Positions 1-5,704 of a stretch of DNA of 8,552 bases are shown piece by piece (within the stretch, counting starts at the first letter, position 1; the number at the start of each line of letters is the position of its first letter). This DNA is from Verrucomicrobiota bacterium (lineage in GTDB: Bacteria; Verrucomicrobiota; Kiritimatiellia; UBA8416; JAIOPI01), in contig JAQCIA010000071.1 of the NCBI GenBank assembly GCA_027620105.1, positions 1 to 8,552 on the forward strand, read 5' to 3'. The notes beneath the pieces are model-generated. The model had not been told where the DNA came from. It saw only the letters and a list, made by a program, of their open reading frames with translations, and did not search any database. Position numbers and translations under genes: made by a program.

Positions 1-2
1 TG

Positions 3-644
3 GGCGGGCGCGGGCTGGTGACTGCCAGCGCCGTGCTGTTTTTTGCGCAGATTGTTCTGGGGATAATTGGCATGCCGCGATGGATTCCAAGCTGGTTCTC
101 GACAGCAGAAGTTAAACTGGCCGAACCCGCGCGCACCATCGTGGTGCTGGGGGGCGGGGGGATCCCGAGCGAGTCGGGGCTGATGCGTACCTATTGTGCG
201 GCAGCCGTGGGGGCGGACCATCTGGAGGCGGAATACATCTGCATGCTCCCGGCGGATGGGGATCCGAATCGCAGCAGCGTGGGACGCATGCGCGATGAGC
301 TTGTGTTGCGCGGCGTGCCACGTGAGCGCGTGGAACTCGAAAGCCACGCGCGGAACACCCACCAGCAGGCGGTGGCGGTCCGCACGATGCTGGGTGAGGC
401 GGCGTTGGGGGACCCGCTGCTGATCGTGACGTCGCCGTCGCACGCGCGCCGCGCGCTCCTTTGCTTTCGCAAGGCCGGGTTCCGGCAGGTTGCCTGCGCG
501 GTGGCGGAGTCGACAGGGGCCGAGGCCGATATGGGGCAGGCGCTGTTTCTGCGCTACGGATTCTGGAACGCACTGGAGGCGCAGGTGCGATGCGTGCGTG
601 AGTGCGTGGCAATGGCCTACTACAAGGTCCGTGGGTGGATTTGA
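3..644 (+). CDS. DUF218 / YdcF-SanA-ElyC family membrane-anchored protein, probably 5'-partial
   Basis: The frame is open from the first base of the window, so the true start probably lies upstream; a GTG at 18 is the first possible start inside it but has no Shine-Dalgarno sequence. The first ~25 visible residues (VTASAVLFFAQIVLGIIG) form a hydrophobic membrane segment. A DUF218-type fold follows: a beta strand with a glycine turn (TIVVLGGGG, nt ~136-162), a helix containing RMRDEL followed by LRGVPRERVELES, the family hallmark ARNTHQQA (compare the usual S-x-N-T-x-x-N-A), then LLIVTSPSHARRALLCF, matching the usual 'LVTS-x-x-H-x-x-RA' strand and helix. Known members such as ElyC and SanA sit in the inner membrane with a periplasmic domain and affect envelope or peptidoglycan-precursor homeostasis; the biochemical activity is unsettled. 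Stop is TGA. A 116-base gap separates it from the next gene, so co-transcription is uncertain. Family assignment is good; the specific role is unknown. Confidence 0.8.
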   Translation, partial: GGRGLVTASAVLFFAQIVLGIIGMPRWIPSWFSTAEVKLAEPARTIVVLGGGGIPSESGLMRTYCAAAVGADHLEAEYICMLPADGDPNRSSVGRMRDELVLRGVPRERVELESHARNTHQQAVAVRTMLGEAALGDPLLIVTSPSHARRALLCFRKAGFRQVACAVAESTGAEADMGQALFLRYGFWNALEAQVRCVRECVAMAYYKVRGWI

Positions 645-654
645 ACTTGGAACA

Positions 655-732
655 GACCGCCGATGGACACGGGTGCAACGCCAATGTGCGTCCATGCCCT
701 GCGTGTTTATCCGTGGTTGCATTTGACCACGG
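655..732. repeat. imperfect intergenic inverted repeat with a terminal 7-bp hairpin
   Basis: The gap between the DUF218 gene and the oxidoreductase gene contains two arms that read as imperfect reverse complements. The left arm is around 656-674 (accgccgatggacacgggt) and the right arm around 699-717 (ctgcgtgtttatccgtggt); about 13 of 19 positions match. Nested at the right end is a perfect hairpin, CCGTGGT (711-717), 8-nt loop, ACCACGG (726-732). The wording resembles the 'GGATGGACACGG ... CCGTGTTCATCCGTGG' class of dispersed intergenic repeats that I recall from PVC-type genomes. That resemblance is from memory and was not tested. The element could be a degraded dispersed palindromic repeat. 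The small hairpin could also act as a weak terminator or operator, but no U-run follows it. Confidence 0.4.
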
Positions 733-751
733 CGGAGCGAGTACCTAGATT
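723..751 (+). promoter_or_regulatory. candidate sigma70-type promoter for the LDH2-family gene
   Basis: TTGACC (723-728) is followed after exactly 17 bases by TAGATT (746-751). The -10 box ends 9 bases before the ATG at 761, so transcription would start almost at the start codon and give a near-leaderless mRNA. This agrees with the lack of a convincing Shine-Dalgarno sequence (only GGCGGCAAG before ATG). The right arm of the 711-732 hairpin overlaps the -35 box, so a repressor could bind there. Inference from consensus match only. Confidence 0.3.
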
Positions 752-760
752 GGCGGCAAG

Positions 761-1891
761 ATGAAAGATCCGGAACTTGTTGATCATACCGCGTGGCTGC
801 CCTGTGACTTGTTGGAACAGTTCATGGTGGATGTGTTCCGTGGTCTGGGCGTGCCGGACGAAGAGGCGCGCATCTGCGCGGATGTCCTCTCCACCTCGGA
901 CCGGCGGGGCATCAGTTCACACGGGATCAGCCGCCTCAAGCCGATCTACTACGATCGCATTCTCAAGGACAAGGTTCAGCAGCCGCTCACGAATTTCGAA
1001 ATTGTGCGCGATCACAAATCCACGGCCGTGGTGGATGGCCATCATGGCATGGGCATGGTGATCGCCAAGCGCTGCATGGAGATGGCGATTGCCAAGGCGC
1101 GCGCGCACGGCACGGGGTGCGTGGTGGCGCGCAATTCGACGCACTTCGGGATCGTGGGCTATTACACGCTGATGGCCACGCAGGCGAACATGATTGGCCT
1201 GGTGTCGACCAATGCGCGCCCGGCAATTGCGCCAACATTTGGCGTCGACAACATGCTCGGCACGAATCCGGTGGTCTTTGGATTTCCAACGGACGAACCG
1301 TTCGATTTCACGAACGACTATGCGACCTCCATTATTCAGCGCGGGACGGTGGAGCTCTATGCCCGGGAGAATCGCCCGCTGCCGCCGGGCGTGGTGATTG
1401 ATCATGCCGGCAATGTGAAAACCAACGCGGGTGAGGTTTTGAAAGACCTGATTGCGGGCAAGGCGGCGCTGGCGCCGGTGGGCGGGATCGGCGAGGAACT
1501 GGGTGGCTACAAGGGCTATGGCTTTGCGACCGTGGCGGAACTGCTTTCCTGCGCACTGCAACAGGGGGCCTTCCTGCAGGCGCTGTCCGGGCATGCGGCG
1601 GACGGGCGCAAGGTGCCGTATAGCCTGGGGCACTTTTTCCTGGCGATTGATGTGCAGGCTTTTGCGGACCCGAGTGATTTTCGGAAGCGGGTGGGCGAGG
1701 TGTTGCGTGCACTGCGGGCCTCGCGCAAGGCGCCGGGGTGTGAGCGTATTTATACCTGCGGCGAAAAGGAATACGACGCATCGCTGGAGCGCGCGCGCAA
1801 GGGTGTGCCGGTGGATCTGAGCATTCAGGCTGAAATGATTGCCATGCGCGATGAGTTGGGCCTGACGCAGTATCGGTTTCCATTTGGGTGA
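761..1891 (+). CDS. Ldh family oxidoreductase (LDH2/MDH2 malate/L-lactate dehydrogenase type)
   Basis: A 376-residue cytoplasmic NAD(P)-dependent dehydrogenase of the LDH2/MDH2 family (malate, L-lactate, ureidoglycolate, sulfolactate and related 2-hydroxy acids), unrelated to classical Rossmann-fold LDH. Family landmarks in order: an N-terminal helical region with GVPDEEA (30-36) and ADVLSTSDRRG (40-50); the SHGISRL motif (53-59) with the conserved active-site His54; the RNSTHFG motif (124-130) with His128; the nucleotide-site stretch STNARPAIAP (149-158) and LGTNPVVFGFPT (166-177); DYATS (186-190), standing for the usual D-M-A-T-S; and GGYKGYGFA in the C-terminal third. Length is at the upper end of the family, and no key motif is missing. 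The substrate cannot be read from sequence. Neighbours do not specify a pathway; the gene has its own candidate promoter, and DUF456 follows after 92 bases with a hairpin between them. Family certain, substrate open. Confidence 0.92.
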   Translation: MKDPELVDHTAWLPCDLLEQFMVDVFRGLGVPDEEARICADVLSTSDRRGISSHGISRLKPIYYDRILKDKVQQPLTNFEIVRDHKSTAVVDGHHGMGMVIAKRCMEMAIAKARAHGTGCVVARNSTHFGIVGYYTLMATQANMIGLVSTNARPAIAPTFGVDNMLGTNPVVFGFPTDEPFDFTNDYATSIIQRGTVELYARENRPLPPGVVIDHAGNVKTNAGEVLKDLIAGKAALAPVGGIGEELGGYKGYGFATVAELLSCALQQGAFLQALSGHAADGRKVPYSLGHFFLAIDVQAFADPSDFRKRVGEVLRALRASRKAPGCERIYTCGEKEYDASLERARKGVPVDLSIQAEMIAMRDELGLTQYRFPFG

Positions 1892-1913
1892 GTGAGGGGG
1901 CGCGGGGCGACGC

Positions 1914-1948
1914 GACGCCGGAGGCAACGCCGTCCGGAGGACGGCGTC
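1914..1948. repeat. intergenic hairpin / REP-like palindrome between the LDH2-family gene and DUF456
   Basis: A perfect 9-bp stem, ACGCCGTCC (1927-1935) and GGACGGCGT (1939-1947), closes on a GGA loop. Just before it lies a partial copy of the same wording: CCGGAGG occurs at 1918-1924 and again at 1934-1940, 16 bases apart. There is no T-run after the stem, so it is not a typical intrinsic terminator. A dispersed extragenic palindrome, or a hairpin that trims or stabilises mRNA ends, are the reasonable readings. Confidence 0.5.
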
Positions 1949-1983
1949 CACCGTGAAAGGACAATTCTCACGTAAGCTGGCCG

Positions 1984-2517
1984 ATGGAGACCATCACACA
2001 GAACGCGCAGTCCGGTGGCATCTATGCACTGATCGTGTTGCTCTGCCTGGCGGGGGTGGCGCTTTCGATGGTGTCACTTTCCGGCACCTGGGCGGTGGCG
2101 CTGGCCGCGTTGTCGGCGCGACTGCTACCAGGGGAAGCGACGGTTGGCTGGGGGCTGGTGTTGGGCTACATCGTGGTGTCAGCGCTGGTCGAGGGTGTGG
2201 AAGCGGTGGCCGGTGTGTGGGGCGTGCAGCGTCGCGGCGGTTCGCGCATGGCGGGACTGGCGGCGTTTGTCGGCGGTCTCGTGGGGCTCGTGCTGGGCGG
2301 TTTCATTCCGGTGCCGCCGGTGGGCAGCCTGCTGGGGATGCTCGCGGGCAGTTTTAGCCTGGTCTACGTGGTGGAGCGCCGTCGCCTGCAACAGGCGCAA
2401 CCGGCCGCGCATATCGCGTGGGGCGCAGTGCTGAGTCGCATGGCCGTGATGATGATCAAGGTGCTGGTCACGCTTGCGATGGTGATCGGGCTGGCCGTGG
2501 CGCTGCGGCCAGACTGA
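1984..2517 (+). CDS. DUF456 family small integral membrane protein
   Basis: A 177-residue protein, almost entirely hydrophobic, with the DUF456 pattern. Membrane segments are seen at about residues 13-33, 36-48, 55-78, 91-110, 112-130 (glycine-rich) and 152-174. The diagnostic part is the central loop RRGGSRMAG (83-91) followed by GGFIPVPPVGSLLGMLAG (105-122), corresponding to the family's 'KRxGGSKxGxxGAxxGxxxGxF..PxPxG'. The length is normal for the family (about 160-180). The function of DUF456 is unknown; it is an inner-membrane protein. The ATG at 1984 is chosen because it is the first in-frame start and lies just before the hydrophobic part; the upstream Shine-Dalgarno sequence is weak. 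The gene converges on the minus-strand sulfatase remnant, leaving only 18 bases between the two stops. Confidence 0.85.
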   Translation: METITQNAQSGGIYALIVLLCLAGVALSMVSLSGTWAVALAALSARLLPGEATVGWGLVLGYIVVSALVEGVEAVAGVWGVQRRGGSRMAGLAAFVGGLVGLVLGGFIPVPPVGSLLGMLAGSFSLVYVVERRRLQQAQPAAHIAWGAVLSRMAVMMIKVLVTLAMVIGLAVALRPD

Positions 2518-2535
2518 TCGCGCGGGCGGCGCGCT

Positions 2536-3056
2536 TCACGCATAGCAACTGCGTGGCACGCGCCGCTCGAGCGGTTCGGCGTGATCAACGAGTTGGCGCA
2601 GCGGTTTTTCGCGCGCGGGGGCGGCTTGCGGGTCCGTTCAGCGATTACGCACTTCGCCAGGGTCGGCGATCAGGTCGTAGAACTCCCCTTCGTCGCGTCC
2701 GTGATCGTGCGTGAGTTTGTGTGTGTCCGGGATGATCGTTTTCAGGCGCAGGGCGGCGGGATCATCCGTGCACTCAACCAGAACTGAGTTCCGCACGGCC
2801 GCCGTCGATGTCTGCTGCGGGTGGCAATCCCGCGGCCGCGAGCCGTGTCGGGACGATGTCGACATGGCTGAACAGGCCGGCGCCGCGCTTTCCCGCCGGC
2901 AGGGTTCGTGCAATAGGCGCGTTCACAGACCACGCCCTCTGTTGCCAGGCGGTTGGTGCCGGGGCTGGGCATGAAGGCGGAGCCGTAGGCGGCCAGCGAA
3001 TCGCGACGCTGCTGATCGCTGGTGATGAGGATGATGTTGGGTGGAGAGGCGCTTAT
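2536..3056 (-). pseudogene. sulfatase (arylsulfatase family) remnant, internally deleted and frameshifted
   Basis: Three pieces of a sulfatase lie in order on the minus strand in three different frames. Piece A (3056-2901) carries the N-terminal metal-site strand PPNIILITSDQQRRDSLAAYG and then GTNRLATEGVVCERAYCTNP, which in intact enzymes leads directly into the C-x-P-S-R formylglycine site. Piece B (2902-2774) jumps to the C-terminal half: LPAGKRGAGLFSHVDIVPT followed by AAAGLPPAADIDGG. Piece C (2793-2536) continues with NSVLVECTDDPAALRLKT, HKLTHDHG, EFYDLIADPGEVRN and the tail LRQLVDHAEP. Piece C is interrupted by TGA at 2640-2638 where the family has Trp (R-N-x-W-x-D-P). Total span is about 520 bp against a usual 1.3-1.6 kb, so the middle of the enzyme with the catalytic centre is lost. 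The probable original start overlapped the galK stop and now reads ATA. It is the last member of the manB-galK operon. Family identity is confident; activity is excluded. Confidence 0.88.
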
Positions 3057-4228
3057 GTGATGGTAAGCACGCGGGCCCCCGCGGAAGCGCGCAGGGGGCG
3101 GATGTCACAGGGTGGCCCGCTGATGCGGCGCGCGTAGCCTTGCTGCAGAGCGCGGCTTGCGGGGTCCACATCGCGCGGGTGCACGAGCGCCACGGCGCTG
3201 CCGCCGAAGCCACCACCAGAAAGGCGCGCGCCGAGGATCAGCGGGATGCCACGGGCGGCATCGACGACCGCGTCGAGTTCACGACAGGAATTCTCGAAAT
3301 AGGTGCGGGAGCTGTCGTGCGAGGCGTACATCAGTTTACCGAATGCGATGAGGTCGCCGTGGGCGAGGCATTCGCGCCCCTGCAGGACGCGCTCATTCTC
3401 GCCAATGGGGTGGGCGGCGCGGCGGGCAGCGATGGGGTCCATGCCGCCCTGGTGCTGTTCCCACTCGGCCCAGCTGACGTCGCGCAACGCCAGCACGGGG
3501 TGCGCCAGTACCTTGGCAAAATGCTGGGCAGCCTCCTCGCAGTGCTTTCGGCGGGCGTTGTATTCGCCATCCACCAGTGCGTGGCGGGCATGGGTGCGGC
3601 ACATCAGGAAGGCGGCGTCCTTGCCGAGCGGGACAGGGGTGACATCGAGCGAACGAAAATCTGTCATCACCAGATGATCGGGTTGCCCGAAGATGCTTGA
3701 AATCTGATCAAGCAGGCCACACTTCACGCCGACGTATTCGTGTTCGGCACGCTGTCCGATGCGTGCCAGCTCGAGTGCGGACGGTTGCAGTCCGTAGAGT
3801 TGTGCGAGGGCGAGGCCGGCGGAGATTTCGAGGGCGGCGGAACTGGAAAGGCCGGCGCCGAGCGGCACGTCGCCAACAATCAGACCATCGAAGCCGTCGG
3901 TCGCCTTGGCGCGGGGGAGCAAGCCGGCAAAGACGCCGATGACGTAGTTGGCCCAGGGATGATTCGGTGTGGGCAGGGGTTTGTCCGCGGCAAAGGATGC
4001 CTGATCCATGGAGTTGCCGGCGACGAGTCGGCAGGTGCCCGAGCCGTTGCGTGCGGCCAGACAATAGGTGCCGCTGTCGATGGCCGCGGACAGGACGAAC
4101 CCTTCGTTGTAATCCGTGTGATTGCCCAGAATTTCGACGCGCCCGGGCGCATAGGCGGCGGCCGTATGCGATTTTCTAAAGGCCTTGCGGAACGTGTCCG
4201 CGGCGGAAGTTTGCAGGGTAGCCGTCAT
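3053..4228 (-). CDS. galK: galactokinase (GHMP kinase family)
   Basis: A 391-residue cytoplasmic sugar kinase, ATP + galactose to galactose-1-phosphate, the first committed step of the Leloir pathway. Landmarks: signature 1 GRVEILGNHTDYNEG (29-43); ATP loop PLGAGLSSSAALE (122-134), with Glu134 at the Mg-ligand position; KCGLLDQ (169-175), with Asp174 as the catalytic base; EYNARR (222-227), holding the sugar-contacting Tyr223; and C-terminal GHMP motif GARLSGGGFGGSAVALV. Length is normal. One departure stands out: signature 1 normally reads G-E-H-T-D-Y, and here the Glu that contacts the sugar is Asn36 (the preceding N-L-I-G is E-I-L-G). A GGTGA Shine-Dalgarno sequence lies 7 bases upstream of the ATG. 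It starts 53 bases after the phosphohexomutase stop and its TAA overlaps the sulfatase remnant, so it is the middle gene of a three-gene operon. No galT or galE is in the window. The Asn could mean altered substrate (another aldohexose), but galactokinase is the best call. Confidence 0.9.
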   Translation of the reverse strand: MTATLQTSAADTFRKAFRKSHTAAAYAPGRVEILGNHTDYNEGFVLSAAIDSGTYCLAARNGSGTCRLVAGNSMDQASFAADKPLPTPNHPWANYVIGVFAGLLPRAKATDGFDGLIVGDVPLGAGLSSSAALEISAGLALAQLYGLQPSALELARIGQRAEHEYVGVKCGLLDQISSIFGQPDHLVMTDFRSLDVTPVPLGKDAAFLMCRTHARHALVDGEYNARRKHCEEAAQHFAKVLAHPVLALRDVSWAEWEQHQGGMDPIAARRAAHPIGENERVLQGRECLAHGDLIAFGKLMYASHDSSRTYFENSCRELDAVVDAARGIPLILGARLSGGGFGGSAVALVHPRDVDPASRALQQGYARRISGPPCDIRPLRASAGARVLTIT

Positions 4229-4281
4229 GGGTGATTCACCGCGTGGTCACGCGCCTGTGCGGAACTGCCGCCGATTGCGGT

Positions 4282-5607
4282 TCAGGCGCGAATGACGCCG
4301 AGCAATTCGTCGCGCTTCTGCGTCATCTGGGCGCGTGTTTTGGCCTCGACGTTTAGGCGAATCAGGGGTTCGGTGTTTGAGGCGCGCACATTGAACCACC
4401 AGTCCGGGTACTCGACACTGTAACCGTCCAGGGTCAGCGATTTGCCGTCCTGGTAACGGGATTTGAGTTCGGTCAACACGGCGCCGGTGTCGTGCACCTC
4501 GGAATTGATTTCGCCGCTGGCAAAATAGCGCTGGATCGGCATGACGAGTTCCGAGAGCGGCTTTTGCGAGCGGCTCACGATGTTGGCCACGGACAGCACG
4601 GCCATGCTCGAGCTTTCCGTATAGAAATTGTGTTTGAAGTAATAGTGCCCGGAGAGTTCGCCGGCGAAGAGGCCGTCATTGTCGCGCATTTGTTGTTTGA
4701 TAAAGGCGTGGCCGACGCGGCTCATCATGGGCGTGCCGCCGCCGGCGGTGATGACTTCCTTGACGGCCCAACTGCTGCGCAGGTCGTAGAAAATGACGCC
4801 CTTCTGGCGTGTCAGCATGTCCTGCGCGATCAAGGCGGTGATGATGTCCATGGGGATGATGGTGCCGTGCTCATCCGTGAATCCGACGCGGTCGGCGTCG
4901 CCATCGAAGGCCACGCCGAAGTCATACTTTCCGGCGCGCATTTTGGCCTGGAGGGCGTGATAGGTTTCCTCCAGGAGGGGATTGGCTTCGTGGTTCGGGA
5001 AGGTGCCGTCGAGGGTGTCGAACATGGGGTCGATGGTGAGGTGTTTCACACCATGCAGGACGCGCGCTTCGACGATGCCCATGCCGTTGGCCATGTCGGC
5101 GGCGATGTGCAGCGGGCGCTGCAGGTCCGCCACGGGGCGGATGTGGGCGATGTAGGCGTCGATGATGGCGTGGTGCCGCACGGTGCCGAGTTTTGCGGCG
5201 GCGGGGGCAAAAGCCTGCGTGGCGACGAGGCGTTCAATGTCCTTGATGCCGGTGTCGCCGCTGATGGGGATGGCGCGGTCGCGGGTCATTTTCATACCGT
5301 TCCACTCCCCGGGGTTGTGCGAGGCGGTGATCATCACACCGGCATCGGACGCGAGGGTGCCCACGGCGAAATAGAGCATGGGGGTGGCACAAATGCCGAT
5401 TTCGATCACATCGCAACCCTGCATGGTGAGGCCGCGCGCGAGGGCGTCAAACAGCGGCGTGGAGTGGGGGCGCATGTCCCGGCCGACGACGACCGACTTG
5501 CATTTCAAGAATGTGGCGAAGGCCCGGCCGATGCTAAACATCAGGTCGTCGGTCAAGTCTTTGCCGTAGATGCCGCGAATATCGTATGCTTTGAAAACTC
5601 CAGCCAT
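4282..5607 (-). CDS. manB: phosphomannomutase/phosphoglucomutase (alpha-D-phosphohexomutase)
   Basis: A 441-residue phosphohexomutase interconverting hexose 6-phosphate and hexose 1-phosphate through a phosphoserine enzyme. Domains in order: FKAYDIRG near the N-terminus (5-12); TASHNP (94-99), with the phosphorylated Ser96; the Mg-binding loop DGDADR (235-240); the sugar-specificity loop GELSGH (316-321), whose G-E-x-S-G-H form is typical of enzymes acting on both mannose and glucose phosphates; and the phosphate-binding RASNTEP (408-414). All key residues are present. The frame stays open well upstream of 5607, but the ATG at 5607 gives the canonical N-terminus and has CGAGG 6 bases before it. 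It heads the minus-strand operon with galK 53 bases downstream, and is divergent from the AsmA-like gene (97-base gap). It would feed GDP-mannose or glucose-1-phosphate supply. The symbol follows family practice; manB/algC/pgm cannot be separated by sequence alone. Confidence 0.93.
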   Translation of the reverse strand: MAGVFKAYDIRGIYGKDLTDDLMFSIGRAFATFLKCKSVVVGRDMRPHSTPLFDALARGLTMQGCDVIEIGICATPMLYFAVGTLASDAGVMITASHNPGEWNGMKMTRDRAIPISGDTGIKDIERLVATQAFAPAAAKLGTVRHHAIIDAYIAHIRPVADLQRPLHIAADMANGMGIVEARVLHGVKHLTIDPMFDTLDGTFPNHEANPLLEETYHALQAKMRAGKYDFGVAFDGDADRVGFTDEHGTIIPMDIITALIAQDMLTRQKGVIFYDLRSSWAVKEVITAGGGTPMMSRVGHAFIKQQMRDNDGLFAGELSGHYYFKHNFYTESSSMAVLSVANIVSRSQKPLSELVMPIQRYFASGEINSEVHDTGAVLTELKSRYQDGKSLTLDGYSVEYPDWWFNVRASNTEPLIRLNVEAKTRAQMTQKRDELLGVIRA

Positions 5608-5643
5608 GTTGGACCTCGTGGTTGTGATTTGAATTCTGGGCTG

Positions 5644-5659
5644 TGGGGCATTTGCCCCA
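5644..5659. promoter_or_regulatory. small palindrome in the divergent intergenic region
   Basis: TGGGGC (5644-5649), 4-base loop ATTT, GCCCCA (5654-5659) is a perfect 6-bp palindrome in the 97-base space between the divergent manB and AsmA-like genes. It overlaps the candidate -35 box of the plus-strand promoter and would lie in the leader of a manB transcript, so it could be an operator or a leader hairpin. It lacks a T-run on either side. Function is inferred from position only. Confidence 0.3.
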
Positions 5660-5679
5660 AAACAGCGGTTGACTATGCT
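5652..5679 (+). promoter_or_regulatory. candidate promoter of the AsmA-like gene
   Basis: TTGCCC (5652-5657) and TATGCT (5674-5679) are separated by 16 bases. Transcription would begin near 5686, just ahead of the GGAGG at 5691-5695 and the ATG at 5705. Consensus match is moderate. Confidence 0.3.
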
Positions 5680-5702
5680 ACGTGTTGTCGGGAGGGCGTC
5701 AA
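5675..5702 (-). promoter_or_regulatory. candidate promoter of the manB-galK operon
   Basis: On the minus strand, TTGACG (5702-5697) and TAGCAT (5680-5675) are 16 bases apart. The -10 boxes of this and the plus-strand candidate lie on the same bases (5674-5680), so the two promoters would compete. The leader to the manB ATG would be about 60 bases and include the 5644-5659 palindrome. Consensus only; not proven. Confidence 0.25.
5691..5695 (+). promoter_or_regulatory. ribosome binding site that sets the AsmA-like start at 5705
   Basis: GGAGG lies 9 bases before the ATG at 5705. Upstream in-frame alternatives (TTG at 5669, ATG at 5675) have no such site and would place extra residues before the Arg/Lys-rich start of the membrane anchor. 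Confidence 0.6.
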
Positions 5703-5704
5703 GG

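Noticed and set aside
917..1951. 344-codon minus-strand frame opposite the LDH2-family gene
   Set aside because: His/Arg-rich translation without domains; the plus strand has all family motifs. Antisense shadow.
2520..2534. 5-bp GC hairpin between the convergent DUF456 and sulfatase-remnant stops as a bidirectional terminator
   Set aside because: The stem is too short, the loop is GC-only and no T-run follows on either strand; it is easily explained by local GC richness.
2581..3137. Small plus-strand frames across the sulfatase remnant as novel small genes
   Set aside because: The minus strand carries clear sulfatase homology over the whole stretch; the plus-strand frames show no Shine-Dalgarno sequence or recognisable content.
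3740..4234. 164-codon plus-strand frame opposite galK
   Set aside because: Overlaps galK motifs on the other strand and has no recognisable features of its own.
4262..4283. Hairpin with a G-T pair between manB and galK
   Set aside because: A 7-bp stem with a wobble pair and no T-run; too weak to call an attenuator or processing site.
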